Positions 32,487-44,899 are shown, numbered from the stretch's first letter. The stretch is DNA of 64,000 nucleotides from Cedecea neteri (GCF_000758325.1 NZ_CP009459.1:1116001-1180000); one strand, 5' to 3'. Notes: generated by a model from the letters alone, not told the origin. Made by a program: numbers and translations.

Positions 32487-33081
32487 AGTAAAGCTGAGCG
32501 GCAATCAGCGGCCAGCGGGTATCAAAATCATCCGTGGGCAGATAACGGAAATCGCTTCTCACAAAGCGTGACAGCATTCCCTCACAGAAAGCCAACAACT
32601 GGCTCGCCAGTAAGGCTTCATCGGTGCTAAACCCTTCGCCTTCGCGCATTTTCTTTTCACGCATAACCTGGCGGAGCTGAACCTCAATGCGTTCAAAAAG
32701 CTGGTTGATGCGATCCTGCAGACGATCCTGTTCAAACATCAGCGCGTGCCCGGTGAGAATACGCGTCAGACCCGGGTTCCGTTCACCAAAACCCAACACC
32801 AAAAGTACGATCAACCGCAGGCGAGCCAGCGTGTCTTTTTCATCTTTCAGAATCAGGTTAATACGGGTAATCAGGCTATCTTCGATAAACTCAATCAGGC
32901 TATCGAACATTTTCATTTTGCTGGGAAAATGACGATAAAGTGCGGCTTCGGACACGCCAACGGTTGCCGCTAGTTTAGCGGTCGTAATGCGTTGACTGCC
33001 GTCGCTGGATTCGAGCATCTGGGCCAGAGACTGAAGTATTTCCTCGCGACGATTCCTTTTCGCGGTCTGTTTTTCTGCCAT
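32485..33081 (-). CDS. slmA: Nucleoid occlusion factor SlmA
   Basis: TetR-family DNA-binding protein that, when bound to its sites on the chromosome, blocks FtsZ assembly over the nucleoid. The 198 residues equal E. coli SlmA (Ttk). The N-terminal helix-turn-helix ([28 protein letters not shown], about 31-58) and the C-terminal dimer/FtsZ-binding helices are intact. It is followed by dut in the opposite part of the same strand run, as in E. coli. Confidence 0.97.
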   Translation of the reverse strand: MAEKQTAKRNRREEILQSLAQMLESSDGSQRITTAKLAATVGVSEAALYRHFPSKMKMFDSLIEFIEDSLITRINLILKDEKDTLARLRLIVLLVLGFGERNPGLTRILTGHALMFEQDRLQDRINQLFERIEVQLRQVMREKKMREGEGFSTDEALLASQLLAFCEGMLSRFVRSDFRYLPTDDFDTRWPLIAAQLY

Positions 33082-33201
33082 GTTCTAAAATACCCCTGAA
33101 AAATACCTTGTCAGGTAAGCACCGAACCGCGCCCGCAAACGCGTGGTTTGCGGTCTGTTTTAACGTTATCTGCGCGCTAGGGTTACGTTGATAAAACGGT
33201 A

Positions 33202-33660
33202 TTACTGGCGGCCTGAATGGCCAAAGCCGCCTTCGCCACGATCGCTGGCGTCAAAATCTTCGACCAGGTTAAATTCGGCCTGCACAACAGGTACAAAGAC
33301 CATCTGCGCAATGCGCTCACCTGGTTGAATGGTGAAGCTATCCTGGCCGCGGTTCCAGACAGAAACCATCAACTGGCCTTGATAATCGGAATCAATCAGC
33401 CCCACCAGGTTACCCAGCACAACGCCGTGTTTGTGGCCCAAACCGGAACGAGGCAGGATGACCGCAGCCAGAGAGGCGTCAGCAATGTGAATAGCCAGGC
33501 CGGTTGGCAGCAGCGTTGTTGCACCAGGCGCAAGTTCTACGGCGTCATCCAGGCAAGCGCGCAGGTCAAGACCGGCAGAGCCGGAGGTGGCGTAAGTTGG
33601 TAATGGGAATTGCTGACCAACTCGCGGGTCCAGAATTTTAACGTCGATTTTTTTCATCAT
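33202..33660 (-). CDS. dut: dUTP diphosphatase
   Basis: Hydrolyses dUTP to dUMP, keeping uracil out of DNA and feeding thymidylate synthesis; a trimer. Over 152 residues the five dUTPase motifs are visible: [43 protein letters not shown] and the C-terminal [12 protein letters not shown] arm. Two consecutive ATG codons (33660, 33657) give the family start. The longer frame to 33801 lies inside coaBC and is not used. The start overlaps the end of coaBC by 23 bases, suggesting coupled translation. Confidence 0.97.
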   Translation of the reverse strand: MMKKIDVKILDPRVGQQFPLPTYATSGSAGLDLRACLDDAVELAPGATTLLPTGLAIHIADASLAAVILPRSGLGHKHGVVLGNLVGLIDSDYQGQLMVSVWNRGQDSFTIQPGERIAQMVFVPVVQAEFNLVEDFDASDRGEGGFGHSGRQ

Positions 33661-34849
33661 AGCGGGTAACGATCTCGTCCAGTAAAAGGTGGCCAAGGAG
33701 TGCTTTACGCTCAAGCGGTAAGACTTTGTCTCCCTCCTGCCAGAAAAGGTGCAATGCGTTATTATCGCTATTAAATCCTTGATTATTCTGAGATACGTCA
33801 TTAGCGCAGATCAGATCCAGGTTTTTAGCGGCACGCTTTTTCCGGGCGTATTCTTCCACATTATTTGTTTCGGCGGCAAACCCTACAACATAGGGACGTC
33901 CTTCAGAAAGCGCCGCAACACCCGCAACAACATCCGGGTTTTTGACCATTTTTAGCGTAATTTCATCGCCTTGCTTTTTAATTTTCTCGTCAGCAACTAC
34001 GGCGGCTCGGTAGTCGGCAACGGCGGCACAGCCAATGAATATATGCTGCCCGGAGACGTGTTTTTGGACCGCCTCGTTCATTTCTAGCGCTGTAGTGACG
34101 TCAATGCGGTTTACCCATGCCGGAGTGGGCAGATTTACCGGGCCTGAAATCAAGGTGACGTTTGCCCCACGTGCTGCCGCTGCTGCTGCGATAGCAAACC
34201 CCATCTTTCCAGAACTGTCGTTTGTAATGTACCTGACGGGATCAAGGCGTTCGCGCGTTGGGCCGGCGGTAATCATGACGTTCAGATGTTGCAGATCTTT
34301 GACTACGGAGAAATGTTCAACGGCCATATCAACCAGCGTTAGCGGATCCAACATGCGGCCTGGTCCAATATCGCCACAGGCCTGGCTCCCGCTATCCGGG
34401 CCCCAAATCAGAAGGCCACGAGCGCTTAGCACGTCCAAATTATGTTGAGTAGCTGCCGCGCGGAACATTTGTTGGTTCATTGCCGGAACAACGGCAACCG
34501 GGGCGGCTGTTGCCAGGCAGATAGTGCTGACCAGGTCGTTTGCCATGCCCGCAGTCACGCGCGCAATCAGGTCTGCTGTCGCAGGTGCGAGTATCACTAA
34601 ATCTGCCCATTTGCCGAGTTCGATGTGGCCCATGGCGGCTTCTGCTGCGGGGTCTAGCAAACTGTCGGACACCGGATAACCGGAAACTGCTTGCAAACTT
34701 AGTGGCGTGATGAAGGCCTTCGCCGCCTCGGTCATTACCACTCGTACATCCGCTCCGCGATCGCGCAGACGACGAACCAGCTCAGGTGTTTTATAGGCAG
34801 CAATACCGCCACTGACACCAAGAACAATTTTCTTGCCGGAAAGTCCCAT
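33638..34849 (-). CDS. coaBC: Bifunctional phosphopantothenoylcysteine decarboxylase/synthetase
   Basis: Carries out two steps of coenzyme A synthesis: CoaB ligates cysteine to phosphopantothenate with CTP, and CoaC decarboxylates the product using FMN. The 403 residues cover an N-terminal flavoprotein domain ([31 protein letters not shown], and catalytic Cys in [12 protein letters not shown]) and a C-terminal synthetase domain ([28 protein letters not shown]). The ATG at 34849 gives the family length. The frame extends 45 codons upstream without other support. It is divergent from radC. Confidence 0.97.
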   Translation of the reverse strand: MGLSGKKIVLGVSGGIAAYKTPELVRRLRDRGADVRVVMTEAAKAFITPLSLQAVSGYPVSDSLLDPAAEAAMGHIELGKWADLVILAPATADLIARVTAGMANDLVSTICLATAAPVAVVPAMNQQMFRAAATQHNLDVLSARGLLIWGPDSGSQACGDIGPGRMLDPLTLVDMAVEHFSVVKDLQHLNVMITAGPTRERLDPVRYITNDSSGKMGFAIAAAAAARGANVTLISGPVNLPTPAWVNRIDVTTALEMNEAVQKHVSGQHIFIGCAAVADYRAAVVADEKIKKQGDEITLKMVKNPDVVAGVAALSEGRPYVVGFAAETNNVEEYARKKRAAKNLDLICANDVSQNNQGFNSDNNALHLFWQEGDKVLPLERKALLGHLLLDEIVTRYDEKNRR

Positions 34850-35014
34850 CATGATTTTTATCCGTTGGAAGTCACAGTCGAATGGCCATTTTATCACAAT
34901 CCCTGACATGCGCCTTTTTGCAGTTTGCGAGGCGCTACGCAAGACCAAAACCCACTCATCGCCTGATAATAAAAAAGGCCGCATTATGGGAGGGTTAAGA
35001 GATGGAGAGGTGTG

Positions 35015-35692
35015 ATGGACAGGGATAATGAGATTGAAAACGCATATTTACCCAGGGAAAAACTGCTGCAATTTGGCGTTGGTTCTCTCACGGACACTGA
35101 GCTGTTGGCACTCTTTTTGCGCACGGGCCACCAGGGAATGCACGTTCTTGTTTTCGCCAACATGCTATTACGTGAGTTTGGTTCCCTGCACCGCTTGTTG
35201 TCGGCAGACTATTCCCATTTCAAGAACGTGAAGGGGATTGGTGAAGCAAAATACACCCAACTCAACGCGATTGCCGAGCTGGCGAGGCGTTATTACTCGT
35301 CTCAGGGTGTCAAAGAACTCTCTTTGCTTACGCCAGGGAAGGTGCGGGAGTACGTTCAGAGCCAGTTGACGACCGAACAGCGTGAAATCTTTATGGTGCT
35401 GTTTTTGAATAATCAGCACCAGGTGATTAAATGTGAGCGTTTGTTCGCCGGAACGTTAAGCCACGTTGAAGTTCATCCGAGAGAAATTGTCCGCGAAGCG
35501 ATGAAATGCAACGCCGGTGCCATTATACTGGCGCACAACCACCCATCAGGTAAGGCCGAACCCAGTAAAGCAGACCGGGCTATTACGGAACGCATCGTGA
35601 AAGTTTGCCTGTTTATGGAAATTCGAGTGCTTGATCATCTGGTTATTGGTCACGGAGAATACGTTTCTTTCGCTGAACGAGGGTGGATTTAA
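35015..35692 (+). CDS. radC: RadC-family JAMM/MPN+ protein
   Basis: The 225 residues belong to the RadC family: an N-terminal helix-hairpin-helix region ([28 protein letters not shown]) and a C-terminal JAMM metalloprotease-like domain with the zinc motif [17 protein letters not shown]. The metal ligands (Glu upstream, HxH and Asp) appear intact. It was once linked to DNA repair, but the role is unproven. The protein has drifted noticeably from E. coli RadC, more than its neighbours. The ATG at 35015 with GGAGAGG is preferred to the GTG one codon earlier. Confidence 0.95.
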   Translation: MDRDNEIENAYLPREKLLQFGVGSLTDTELLALFLRTGHQGMHVLVFANMLLREFGSLHRLLSADYSHFKNVKGIGEAKYTQLNAIAELARRYYSSQGVKELSLLTPGKVREYVQSQLTTEQREIFMVLFLNNQHQVIKCERLFAGTLSHVEVHPREIVREAMKCNAGAIILAHNHPSGKAEPSKADRAITERIVKVCLFMEIRVLDHLVIGHGEYVSFAERGWI

Positions 35693-35734
35693 GCCATCAG
35701 GCGCGATCCATTGGGATCTTTGTCTGTTCGGGAC

Positions 35735-35763
35735 TTGAGCACATGCCTCACACAGCGTATACT
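35735..35763 (+). promoter_or_regulatory. Sigma-70 promoter of rpmBG-mutM
   Basis: TTGAGC (35735-35740) and TATACT (35758-35763) are separated by 17 bases, close to the ideal sigma-70 layout. It leaves a leader of about 135 bases before rpmB. Confidence 0.75.
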
Positions 35764-35885
35764 ACGCCACCTTTGAGAATCTCGGGTTTGGCATTATGCG
35801 CCTGGCACTGTGGTTCACATTGAACCGCCAGGGACCAGGCTTGCAGCCTGACGAGGCGCCTAACCCTATACGAAGCTCGAGCTAA

Positions 35886-36143
<258 letters not shown>

Positions 36144-36160
36144 GTACTTAGAGGAAATAA

Positions 36161-36331
<171 letters not shown>

Positions 36332-36351
36332 TTCTGGTAACTTTGTTGAAG

Positions 36352-36377
36352 AAACCCGGCTCAGGCCGGGTTTTTTT
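36352..36377 (+). terminator. Terminator after rpmG
   Basis: The hairpin AAACCCGGC-TCA-GGCCGGGTTT with seven T residues lies 20 bases past the rpmG stop and 22 bases before mutM. It probably lowers mutM expression relative to the ribosomal protein genes. Confidence 0.88.
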
Positions 36378-36399
36378 ATGCCTGCTTCCCGGAGGAGAG

Positions 36400-37209
36400 A
36401 TGCCTGAATTACCAGAGGTAGAAACCAGTCGTCGCGGTATTGAGCCGCACCTGGTGGGTGAAACCATCCTGTATGCTGTTGTGCGCAATGCCCGGCTGCG
36501 CTGGCCGGTTTCTGATGAAATACATGCTCTGAGCGATAAGCCCGTGTTGAGCGTGCAGCGGCGAGCAAAGTATTTACTGCTGGAGCTGCCGGATGGCTGG
36601 ATCATCATTCATCTGGGGATGTCCGGCAGTCTGAGGATCCTCGCAGAAGAGCTTCCTGCGGAAAAGCACGATCATGTCGATCTGATCATGAGTAACGGCA
36701 AAGTACTGCGCTATACCGATCCTCGTCGTTTTGGTGCCTGGCTGTGGGTCAAAGAGCTTGAGGGTAGCAATGTATTGTCTCATCTTGGCCCGGAGCCCTT
36801 GAGCGATGCATTCAGTGCGGAATACCTGCGTGAAAAATCGGCCAAAAAGAAAACGGCTATTAAGCCCTGGCTGATGGATAACAAACTGGTTGTTGGGGTA
36901 GGGAATATCTATGCCAGTGAATCTTTGTTCGCGGCGGGGATCCATCCTGACCGCAGCGCGCAGTCGCTATCAAAAAAAGAGTCTGAAACTCTGGTCGCAG
37001 CGATCAAGGCGGTATTGCAACGCTCAATAGAGCAAGGTGGAACCACCTTAAAAGACTTCCTTCAGTCCGATGGCAAACCAGGCTATTTTGCTCAGGAACT
37101 GCAGGTATACGGCCAGGAAGGAGAGCCTTGCAGGGTATGTGGTACACCGATTGCCGCCGCTAAGCACGCCCAGCGAAGCACTTACTATTGTCGTCACTGC
37201 CAGCGATAG
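36400..37209 (+). CDS. mutM: Formamidopyrimidine-DNA glycosylase (Fpg)
   Basis: Base-excision repair enzyme that removes 8-oxoguanine and formamidopyrimidines. After loss of Met, the N terminus is the catalytic Pro followed by Glu (PELPEVET). The 269 residues match E. coli. A helix-two-turn-helix ([13 protein letters not shown]) and a C-terminal zinc finger with four cysteines ([16 protein letters not shown]) are intact. The ATG at 36400 is preceded by GGAGGAG. The frame is open upstream, but only this start exposes the catalytic proline. It is convergent with coaD with no base between the stop codons. Confidence 0.98.
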   Translation: MPELPEVETSRRGIEPHLVGETILYAVVRNARLRWPVSDEIHALSDKPVLSVQRRAKYLLLELPDGWIIIHLGMSGSLRILAEELPAEKHDHVDLIMSNGKVLRYTDPRRFGAWLWVKELEGSNVLSHLGPEPLSDAFSAEYLREKSAKKKTAIKPWLMDNKLVVGVGNIYASESLFAAGIHPDRSAQSLSKKESETLVAAIKAVLQRSIEQGGTTLKDFLQSDGKPGYFAQELQVYGQEGEPCRVCGTPIAAAKHAQRSTYYCRHCQR

Positions 37210-38975
<1,766 letters not shown>

Positions 38976-39366
38976 AGGATACGGCTGGCATTATGAATGT
39001 GCTGGGGATTCTATGTATTTAACCTGAGCTTTGCCATTACTTTTGCGGGTTTTGGGCGAAAACCGGATGGATACCTTCAGTCGACGATACGTAAAGTATG
39101 TATTGCAGCTAAGTTTTTGAACTGGTGAATAGTGCGAGAGTCAAAAGTGAAGTGATAGTTGGGCTGAATAAGTGAGGATTGATTTAATTATATTATTTAT
39201 CATTGATTTATGCTGTTGTGTGTATCCTTCGGCATGGGTAGCGATAAGTGATACACTACGCACGAAAATGGACACGTTGTCAGTGAACAGGTAGCTGTAG
39301 AGCCTGGGGCGGTAGCGTGCTTTTTTGTTTAAACAATTTCTGAACCTCATACCAAAAGAGCCTCTT
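38976..39366. other. Divergent control region between waaA and the core operon
   Basis: There is no coding gene. The first part carries the waaA promoter side. From about 39140 the DNA is AT-rich and leads to the JUMPstart element. A TACACT hexamer at 39252-39257 is a possible -10 for the plus-strand operon, but no good -35 pairs with it. Confidence 0.5.
39281..39319 (+). promoter_or_regulatory. JUMPstart sequence with ops element (RfaH recruitment)
   Basis: The 39 bases match the JUMPstart consensus found upstream of LPS, capsule and other surface polysaccharide operons: CAG....CAGGTAGCTGT, GAGCC and GGGGCGGTAGCGTG. It ends in the ops core GGCGGTAGCGTG (39308-39319). At ops, RNA polymerase pauses and the NusG paralogue RfaH binds the exposed strand, allowing transcription of long operons. 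Its place about 48 bases before waaQ is typical. Confidence 0.93.
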
Positions 39367-40419
39367 GTGGAAAAGCGATTCAAAAATGTCTTGATCATTA
39401 AAATGCGATTTCATGGGGACATGTTGCTGACAACGCCAGTAATCAGTACGGTAAAACGTAACTACCCCGACGCTAAAATTGATGTGTTACTGTATGATGA
39501 TACAAAACCAATTTTGTCAGAAAACTCAGAAATAAATACGCTGCTGGGTGTTAGTAAGAAAAAAGAATCATTAAGAAATAAGGTACATAATTTTTATCAC
39601 TTGTTAAAAATTTTACGTAAAAATAAATATGATTTAGTGATAAATTTAACCGATCAATGGTTAATTGCTTTATTAGTTCGTTTCCTTCCTGCAGGTATAA
39701 AGCTTTCTCACGATTTTCCGCATCGCCAAAAGGCTTTCTGGGTAAATAGTTTTACTCATCTCGTTCCAGTTGTTGGCGATCATGTTGTTGAGCGGAATTT
39801 GTCTGTGCTAGCTCCTTTGGGAATTAAGGACTATGTTACTGAGCTTTCAATGCATTATAAAAAAGCTGACTGGGATAATATTCAGGATCAATTGAATAAG
39901 CTTGATGTCACGCAGCGATACATTGTTATTCAGCCTACAGCAAGACAGATCTTTAAATGTTGGGATAACATTAAGTTTAGTCAGTTAATTGACCATATTC
40001 ACGATCGTGGTTACTCAGTTGTTTTGACTTCCGGGCCTGGTAATGAAGATTTGGATTGTATTCATGATATCGCTACTGAATGCAAAATAACTCCCGTGAC
40101 AGCGTTGGCAGGTAAAACAACATTTCCTGAATTGGCAGCTCTGATTCAACATGCTGCTTTATTCATCGGTGTCGACTCTGCGCCTATGCACATTGCGGCG
40201 GCTGTGAATACGCCCATTATATGCTTATTTGGGGCAACAGATCATATTGCATGGCGTCCTTGGACTAATAACATGATTTTGCTTTGGGCTGGAAACTATC
40301 AGGCCATGCCTTCAAGAGATAATCTCGATCGTAGTAAAAAGTATCTTTCGGTTATTCCAGTGGAAGATGTCATTAATGCTGCGAATCAGGTTTTAAATGG
40401 CGAATATATTCACGTATAG
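39367..40419 (+). CDS. waaQ: LPS core heptosyltransferase III (WaaQ)
   Basis: Adds the branching heptose to HepII of the inner core. It is a GT9-family transferase with an N-terminal KMRFHGDMLLTTPVIS motif (conserved GD) and the nucleotide-sugar site GVDSAPMHIAAAVNTPIICLFG. Sequence stretches such as IIKMRFHGDMLLTTPVIS follow E. coli WaaQ closely. The frame opens at a TTG at 39325, but the GTG at 39367 after AAAGAG gives a family-like N terminus (MEKRFKNVLIIK) and 350 residues. The start is therefore tentative. It is the first gene of the RfaH-type operon. Confidence 0.9.
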   Translation: MEKRFKNVLIIKMRFHGDMLLTTPVISTVKRNYPDAKIDVLLYDDTKPILSENSEINTLLGVSKKKESLRNKVHNFYHLLKILRKNKYDLVINLTDQWLIALLVRFLPAGIKLSHDFPHRQKAFWVNSFTHLVPVVGDHVVERNLSVLAPLGIKDYVTELSMHYKKADWDNIQDQLNKLDVTQRYIVIQPTARQIFKCWDNIKFSQLIDHIHDRGYSVVLTSGPGNEDLDCIHDIATECKITPVTALAGKTTFPELAALIQHAALFIGVDSAPMHIAAAVNTPIICLFGATDHIAWRPWTNNMILLWAGNYQAMPSRDNLDRSKKYLSVIPVEDVINAANQVLNGEYIHV

Positions 40420-40430
40420 GGAAATTTATT

Positions 40431-41555
40431 ATGGTCATTGCAATTTGTCTTTATAAATATTTTCCTTATGGTGGATTGCAGCGTGATTTTATGCGAATCG
40501 CCTCAACTATTGCGAATCGTGGGCATCACGTTAGAGTTTATACTCGCTCGTGGCAAGGAGAACGTTCCCCTGACTTTGAATATGTTGATGTCCCTGTTTC
40601 AGCATATTCAAATCATAAACGTGATAAGCAGTATTCAGAATGGGTATTAGCGCATTTATCCCGGCATCCTGTAGATTGTGTTCTTGGTTTCAATAAAATG
40701 CCTGGGCTGGATTATTATTATGCTGCGGATATTTGTTATGTTGCAAAAGTCGCAAAAGAAAAAGGTTTCTTTTATCGTCTGACTGGGCGATATAAACATT
40801 ACTCTCAATTTGAGAATGCTGTGTTTCATCGGGGCGGAAAAACAAAACTGCTTATGCTTACCGGTAATCAAATAAGTGATTTTAAACGCTTTTATAATAC
40901 CGAGTCAGAGCGTTTTCAGCATCTCCCGCCGGGTGTTTATCCGGATAGAAAATACAGTAATCAGGAAAATAATAGCAGAAGTATTTATCGCGAAAAAAAT
41001 GGCATAGCCGATGACTGTTTTTTGGTGCTGCAGGTAGGATCTGATTTCTCAAGAAAAGGTGTCGATCGGTCTATAATAGCACTTGCAGCACTGCCTGAAG
41101 AAATACGTAAGCAAACCAGTTTATTTGTTGTTGGCCAGGATGAACCCCGTGCATTTGCCGCGTTAGCCGAAAAATTAGGGGTAACAGCTAACGTACATTT
41201 CTTCGCCGGCCGTGATGATGTTGCCGGTTTAATGACAGCGGCAGATCTATTAATTCATCCCGCCAAACAAGAAGCTGCCGGAATTGTATTGGTAGAAGCG
41301 ATTGCCGCTGGTTTACCTGTATTGGTGACCGAATGTTGTGGTTATGCACATTATATTGCTTCAGCACAGTGTGGTGTGGTGTGCAGTGAGCCCTTCCAGC
41401 AGGATGTCCTGAATCAGGCAATGTATAAAGCGCTGTCTGACTCCTCTCTTCGGGAAGCATGGAGAAAAAATGCAAGGCATTACACTGATACTCAAGACCT
41501 TTTTAGCTTACCAGAGCGTGTAGCAGATATAATCACAGGTAAAATTGATGGTTGA
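40431..41555 (+). CDS. waaG: LPS core glucosyltransferase I (WaaG)
   Basis: Transfers the first outer-core glucose from UDP-glucose to HepII at the inner face of the inner membrane. The 374 residues equal E. coli WaaG, with a GT4 GT-B fold: N-terminal [29 protein letters not shown] region, and the C-terminal catalytic motif [22 protein letters not shown] (E-x7-E). The match to WaaG is clear, not the WabG type of Klebsiella. It overlaps waaP by 8 bases. Confidence 0.95.
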   Translation: MVIAICLYKYFPYGGLQRDFMRIASTIANRGHHVRVYTRSWQGERSPDFEYVDVPVSAYSNHKRDKQYSEWVLAHLSRHPVDCVLGFNKMPGLDYYYAADICYVAKVAKEKGFFYRLTGRYKHYSQFENAVFHRGGKTKLLMLTGNQISDFKRFYNTESERFQHLPPGVYPDRKYSNQENNSRSIYREKNGIADDCFLVLQVGSDFSRKGVDRSIIALAALPEEIRKQTSLFVVGQDEPRAFAALAEKLGVTANVHFFAGRDDVAGLMTAADLLIHPAKQEAAGIVLVEAIAAGLPVLVTECCGYAHYIASAQCGVVCSEPFQQDVLNQAMYKALSDSSLREAWRKNARHYTDTQDLFSLPERVADIITGKIDG

Positions 41556-42345
41556 ATTAAAAGAGCCGTTTGCCACGCTGTGGCAGGGAAAAAATCCATT
41601 TGTTGAGGTGAAAAAGCTTCAAGGCGAAGTTTTTCGTGAATTAGAGACCCGCCGTACACTGCGTTTTGTCTGTGAGGAAAAAGAATATTTTCTTAAATGG
41701 CACTCTGGTACGACTTACCATGAGGTCTTTAAGAATTTACTTTCTTTTCGCTTACCCGTTCTTGGTGCTGATAGGGAATGGAAAGCAATACATCGCCTGG
41801 CTGAGTTGGGCGTCGACACTATGCAGGGTGTTGCCTACGGTGAGATGGGATGGAATCCTGTTAAAAAAACATCATTTATTATTACTGAAGCACTGACGCC
41901 AACGGTGAGTCTGGAAGATTATTGTGATAGTTGGAGTGATAACCCTCCTCGTTTAGGTATTAAAATCCAACTAATACAGCGTATTGCTGAGATGGTTCGC
42001 AAGATGCATTTGGGCGGAGTCAATCACCGGGACTGTTACCTCTGTCATTTCCTTTTACATTCACCCCTTGGTGCTAATGCAGAGAATTTGAAAATATCTA
42101 TCATAGATTTACATCGGGCACAAATAAGAAAAAAAGTACCTTTGCGTTGGCGCAATAAAGATTTAATTGGTCTGTATTTTTCATCGTCAAAAATTAATAT
42201 AACTGATCGCGATGTATATAGATTCTTAAAGGTTTATTTCAATAGTAGTTTGAGAGAAATCTTGAAAAGAGAACATTCATTTATTCGCCAGGCATCTGAG
42301 AAAGCTAAGCATATTGCAGAGCGTACTGTGCGTAAATCTTTGTAA
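41548..42345 (+). CDS. waaP: LPS core heptose I kinase (WaaP)
   Basis: Phosphorylates HepI of the inner core, a modification that stabilises the outer membrane by allowing cation bridging. The 265 residues equal E. coli WaaP. Kinase-like motifs are present: FLKWHSGTT (ATP lysine), the catalytic loop [11 protein letters not shown] (about 168-178) and IIDLHRAQ (metal Asp). The ATG at 41548 gives the family start [12 protein letters not shown]; a TTG one codon up is also open. It needs WaaG and WaaQ to have acted first, consistent with the operon order. Confidence 0.95.
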   Translation: MVELKEPFATLWQGKNPFVEVKKLQGEVFRELETRRTLRFVCEEKEYFLKWHSGTTYHEVFKNLLSFRLPVLGADREWKAIHRLAELGVDTMQGVAYGEMGWNPVKKTSFIITEALTPTVSLEDYCDSWSDNPPRLGIKIQLIQRIAEMVRKMHLGGVNHRDCYLCHFLLHSPLGANAENLKISIIDLHRAQIRKKVPLRWRNKDLIGLYFSSSKINITDRDVYRFLKVYFNSSLREILKREHSFIRQASEKAKHIAERTVRKSL

Positions 42346-42435
42346 TGTCAGTTTTTGATGATGAAAAATCTACAGTTTAAATGGTGAGGTTAGATTTTTA
42401 CATCACTAGTTGAATTTTTAATTTATAGGGCTTAT

Positions 42436-43818
42436 ATGTTCTCAAGTGCTAGTGTACAGTGTTATAAGAATAAATATACTGTATGTGTATTGCTTTTGTC
42501 ATTCTTGATTCTATGCTTTATTTGGCCTATCCAAAGTAATATCCTGCCTGCAAACAGGAATTTTATAATTTATCTCAGTGTGATCCTTACGCTATTTTTA
42601 TATTGTAAGAAAAAATATATTCGATATGAATTAGACCCGAGCGGAAAATATGGTCTCTATTTACTTATTTCCTTTTTGGTATTTACATTACTCAACGGAT
42701 TATTTGTTGCACCTGATCTCATAGAAATGGTCAGAAGTTGGCAAGGACAGTATTTACGAGCTGGGTTGTTGTTCTTTGTTGGGCTGTATTTGTTTCCAAT
42801 TTGTAGTTTTCACTTTAAGGGTTTAAACAAAAACAGGCTATTCTCATATGTTATACTTTTTTCATTGATTATAGTTTTTATTCAGTTACTACAATTTTTA
42901 TATTATTTCTTCAAGACTGGTGAGCTTTTGTGGGGAGAAACATGGATTGTTCCAACACGTACTGAAATGAGCTTCCAGATCAATCTTGTGACAGGTTTGC
43001 TGTTGGCCGAAATAGCTTGCAGGGTATTCCTTCATCGTCAGTTTCTAATATTTAAAACTTGGTTAATTGCCACTGCTATTATTTTGTGTTTTATTTGCTC
43101 AGCTATCATTAAAACCCGCTGGGGGACTGTCGGGATGATTGGTAGCACAATTTCTATTTGCTGTTTTATTGCGTTAAAAGAATTGAGTAAAAAAAACCTA
43201 CCTAAGCTGCTTTCAGCATTCGTATTAATAGTTATCACCGTTGGCGTTATAGGTTACACGTCATGGCATCAGGACAGTCGTTGGAAAACCCTGAGGATGG
43301 ATATGGTGGCCGGCTGGAGCGTAGATATGCATAGCCGCTGTTATAATGGTTTTGAGGGTCCACTGATGCAGGATAAAGATGGACGCATTATGGATGATTC
43401 GAATAGTTGTCGAGCATCTTTCTTCCATCAGGGAATTGAGTTAATTAAAGAAAATCCATTTGGTAGCGGCCCGCGTAAAGATGCCTTCTTAGTGCTCTTA
43501 CAAAAAGAATTTAATGATCCAATTATTAAACAATCCAACAGTCATTATGGGTTAATCGATGTTTCGCTTCAGAATGGTATTATCGGACTAATTATTTGGC
43601 TAGCTTTTGTTTTTTCTATGATCCTGATTGGATGGCGAAAGTTTTCACGTGAGTCAAATATTATTGGTTTGTATCTTTCATTATTTACGGTGAGCTTCTT
43701 ATTCCGTTCTGGTGTGGATAATATGATGCGAGATCATTTCCTTGAACAAAATTTGGCTCTGACTGGACTGATGCTTGGTTTGATTTTTACTCCAAAAATT
43801 TCTCGAGATGAAAAATGA
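42436..43818 (+). CDS. waaL: O-antigen ligase family protein (WaaL type)
   Basis: A membrane protein of 460 residues with about ten to twelve hydrophobic segments and one large periplasmic loop (about 280-370), the topology of O-antigen ligase and Wzy (PF04932). The loop carries GIELIKENPFGSGPRKDAF and the conserved histidine in SNSHYGLIDVSLQNGIIG, where ligases have their key Arg and His. Position in the core operon supports ligase rather than polymerase. It is more divergent and longer than E. coli WaaL, and very AT-rich. In E. coli waaL follows waaC on the other strand; here it lies within the waaQ operon. Confidence 0.82.
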   Translation: MFSSASVQCYKNKYTVCVLLLSFLILCFIWPIQSNILPANRNFIIYLSVILTLFLYCKKKYIRYELDPSGKYGLYLLISFLVFTLLNGLFVAPDLIEMVRSWQGQYLRAGLLFFVGLYLFPICSFHFKGLNKNRLFSYVILFSLIIVFIQLLQFLYYFFKTGELLWGETWIVPTRTEMSFQINLVTGLLLAEIACRVFLHRQFLIFKTWLIATAIILCFICSAIIKTRWGTVGMIGSTISICCFIALKELSKKNLPKLLSAFVLIVITVGVIGYTSWHQDSRWKTLRMDMVAGWSVDMHSRCYNGFEGPLMQDKDGRIMDDSNSCRASFFHQGIELIKENPFGSGPRKDAFLVLLQKEFNDPIIKQSNSHYGLIDVSLQNGIIGLIIWLAFVFSMILIGWRKFSRESNIIGLYLSLFTVSFLFRSGVDNMMRDHFLEQNLALTGLMLGLIFTPKISRDEK

Positions 43819-44834
43819 AAGTATTAATTATTCGTAGGGATAATATCGGTGATTTGATATTAACAACACCACTCATTTCTACGCTTGCAAAAGACCTTGG
43901 TTGTAAGGTGGGTTTATTAGTTAATACTTATAATGAATCTATTCTTGAGCATAATCCCAATGTGGAAAAGGTTTTTTTATACAGTAAGCTTCATCATCGT
44001 AAGGAGGGGACGTCAAAAATAAATGTTCTCTTCCAAAGACTGAAAACAATGATTAACTTACGCCGTGAGAAATATGATGTTGCGATCATTGCGAAAGAGC
44101 GGTGGGATAAACGTCCATTATTGTGGGCTAAGTTGTCTGGAGCGAAAAGAGTTATCGCGATAGGTAATAATTGTCCAGATAGCATCACTGATGCAATTCC
44201 AGAAACGGAAGAGAAGCTTCATTTAGTTAACTTATTGGCCATGCTGGGTACCCCTCTTGGATGTACATCGGCACCGGGTCCATTAGAGTTGTATGTCACG
44301 GAAGAAGAAGTTAATGCGATAAAGTCAAAAATAAACTTTCCTGAAGATCATCTGCCAGTTTATGGATTACAGATTAGTTCTCGTAGAATCGAACAGCAGT
44401 GGCCAAAAGAGCTTTTTGTCGAATTTGCTCGTAGATTAGCGGAAAGAGAGTCTTGCCATATTCTTCTGTTTTGGTCACCAGGAAAATCTGATAATCAACA
44501 GCATCCTGGTGATGATGAGAAAGCTGACTTTATTCTTGAGCAATGTGCCGATCTTTCCATTATTGCGGTAAAAACAAAAAACGTACGTGAGTTAATGGCC
44601 GGAATGACGTTATGCGACCAGATTGTCACGAGTGATGGCGGAGCATTGCATATTGCTGCAGGTGTGAAAAAACCTATCGTTGCATTGTTTGGCAATAGGG
44701 CTGAATGGCTGTGGACACCGTGGGGTGTTCCATTCGAAATGTTGCAGGGCAGAGATTATGATGTCAGAAACATCAGTGTCGATGATGTGATAAATCGCTT
44801 TGTTACATTACGTGAGCGCGTGAAAGAGTCATAA
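43815..44834 (+). CDS. GT9 glycosyltransferase, heptosyltransferase-like
   Basis: The 339 residues form a GT-B protein of the ADP-heptose:LPS heptosyltransferase family. The N-terminal acceptor-side motif is RRDNIGDLILTTPLIS with the catalytic-type Asp after Gly. The C-terminal donor site is TSDGGALHIAAGVKKPIVALFG. It has no signal peptide. Its ATG overlaps the waaL stop (ATGA), so it is translationally coupled to the ligase. I cannot match it to a named core transferase such as WaaK or WaaU. The family suggests a heptose donor, but this is inference. Low GC like the rest of the operon. Confidence 0.82.
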   Translation: MKVLIIRRDNIGDLILTTPLISTLAKDLGCKVGLLVNTYNESILEHNPNVEKVFLYSKLHHRKEGTSKINVLFQRLKTMINLRREKYDVAIIAKERWDKRPLLWAKLSGAKRVIAIGNNCPDSITDAIPETEEKLHLVNLLAMLGTPLGCTSAPGPLELYVTEEEVNAIKSKINFPEDHLPVYGLQISSRRIEQQWPKELFVEFARRLAERESCHILLFWSPGKSDNQQHPGDDEKADFILEQCADLSIIAVKTKNVRELMAGMTLCDQIVTSDGGALHIAAGVKKPIVALFGNRAEWLWTPWGVPFEMLQGRDYDVRNISVDDVINRFVTLRERVKES

Positions 44835-44835
44835 A

Positions 44836-44858
44836 ACCATGCCTGATAAGGCAATGGT
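44836..44858 (+). repeat. Small hairpin between the two GT9 genes
   Basis: ACCATGCC-TGATAA-GGCAATGGT forms a stem with one bulged base directly after the upstream stop codon. The following bases are T-rich but interrupted, so it is at most a weak terminator or attenuator that could lower expression of the last gene. Confidence 0.35.
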
Positions 44859-44899
44859 ATCTCATTCTGTTTTAGAATAATTTAAATGGGTATTGCTTA

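Noticed and set aside
39141-39398. 85-codon minus-strand frame over the JUMPstart region
   Set aside because: It overlaps the JUMPstart/ops element and the start of waaQ, and sits in AT-rich non-coding DNA.
42436-43818. Wzy O-antigen polymerase instead of ligase
   Set aside because: The topology is shared, but the position inside the core operon after waaP and the SNSHYGLIDVSLQNG motif in the large loop favour WaaL. The alternative is kept open in the confidence value.
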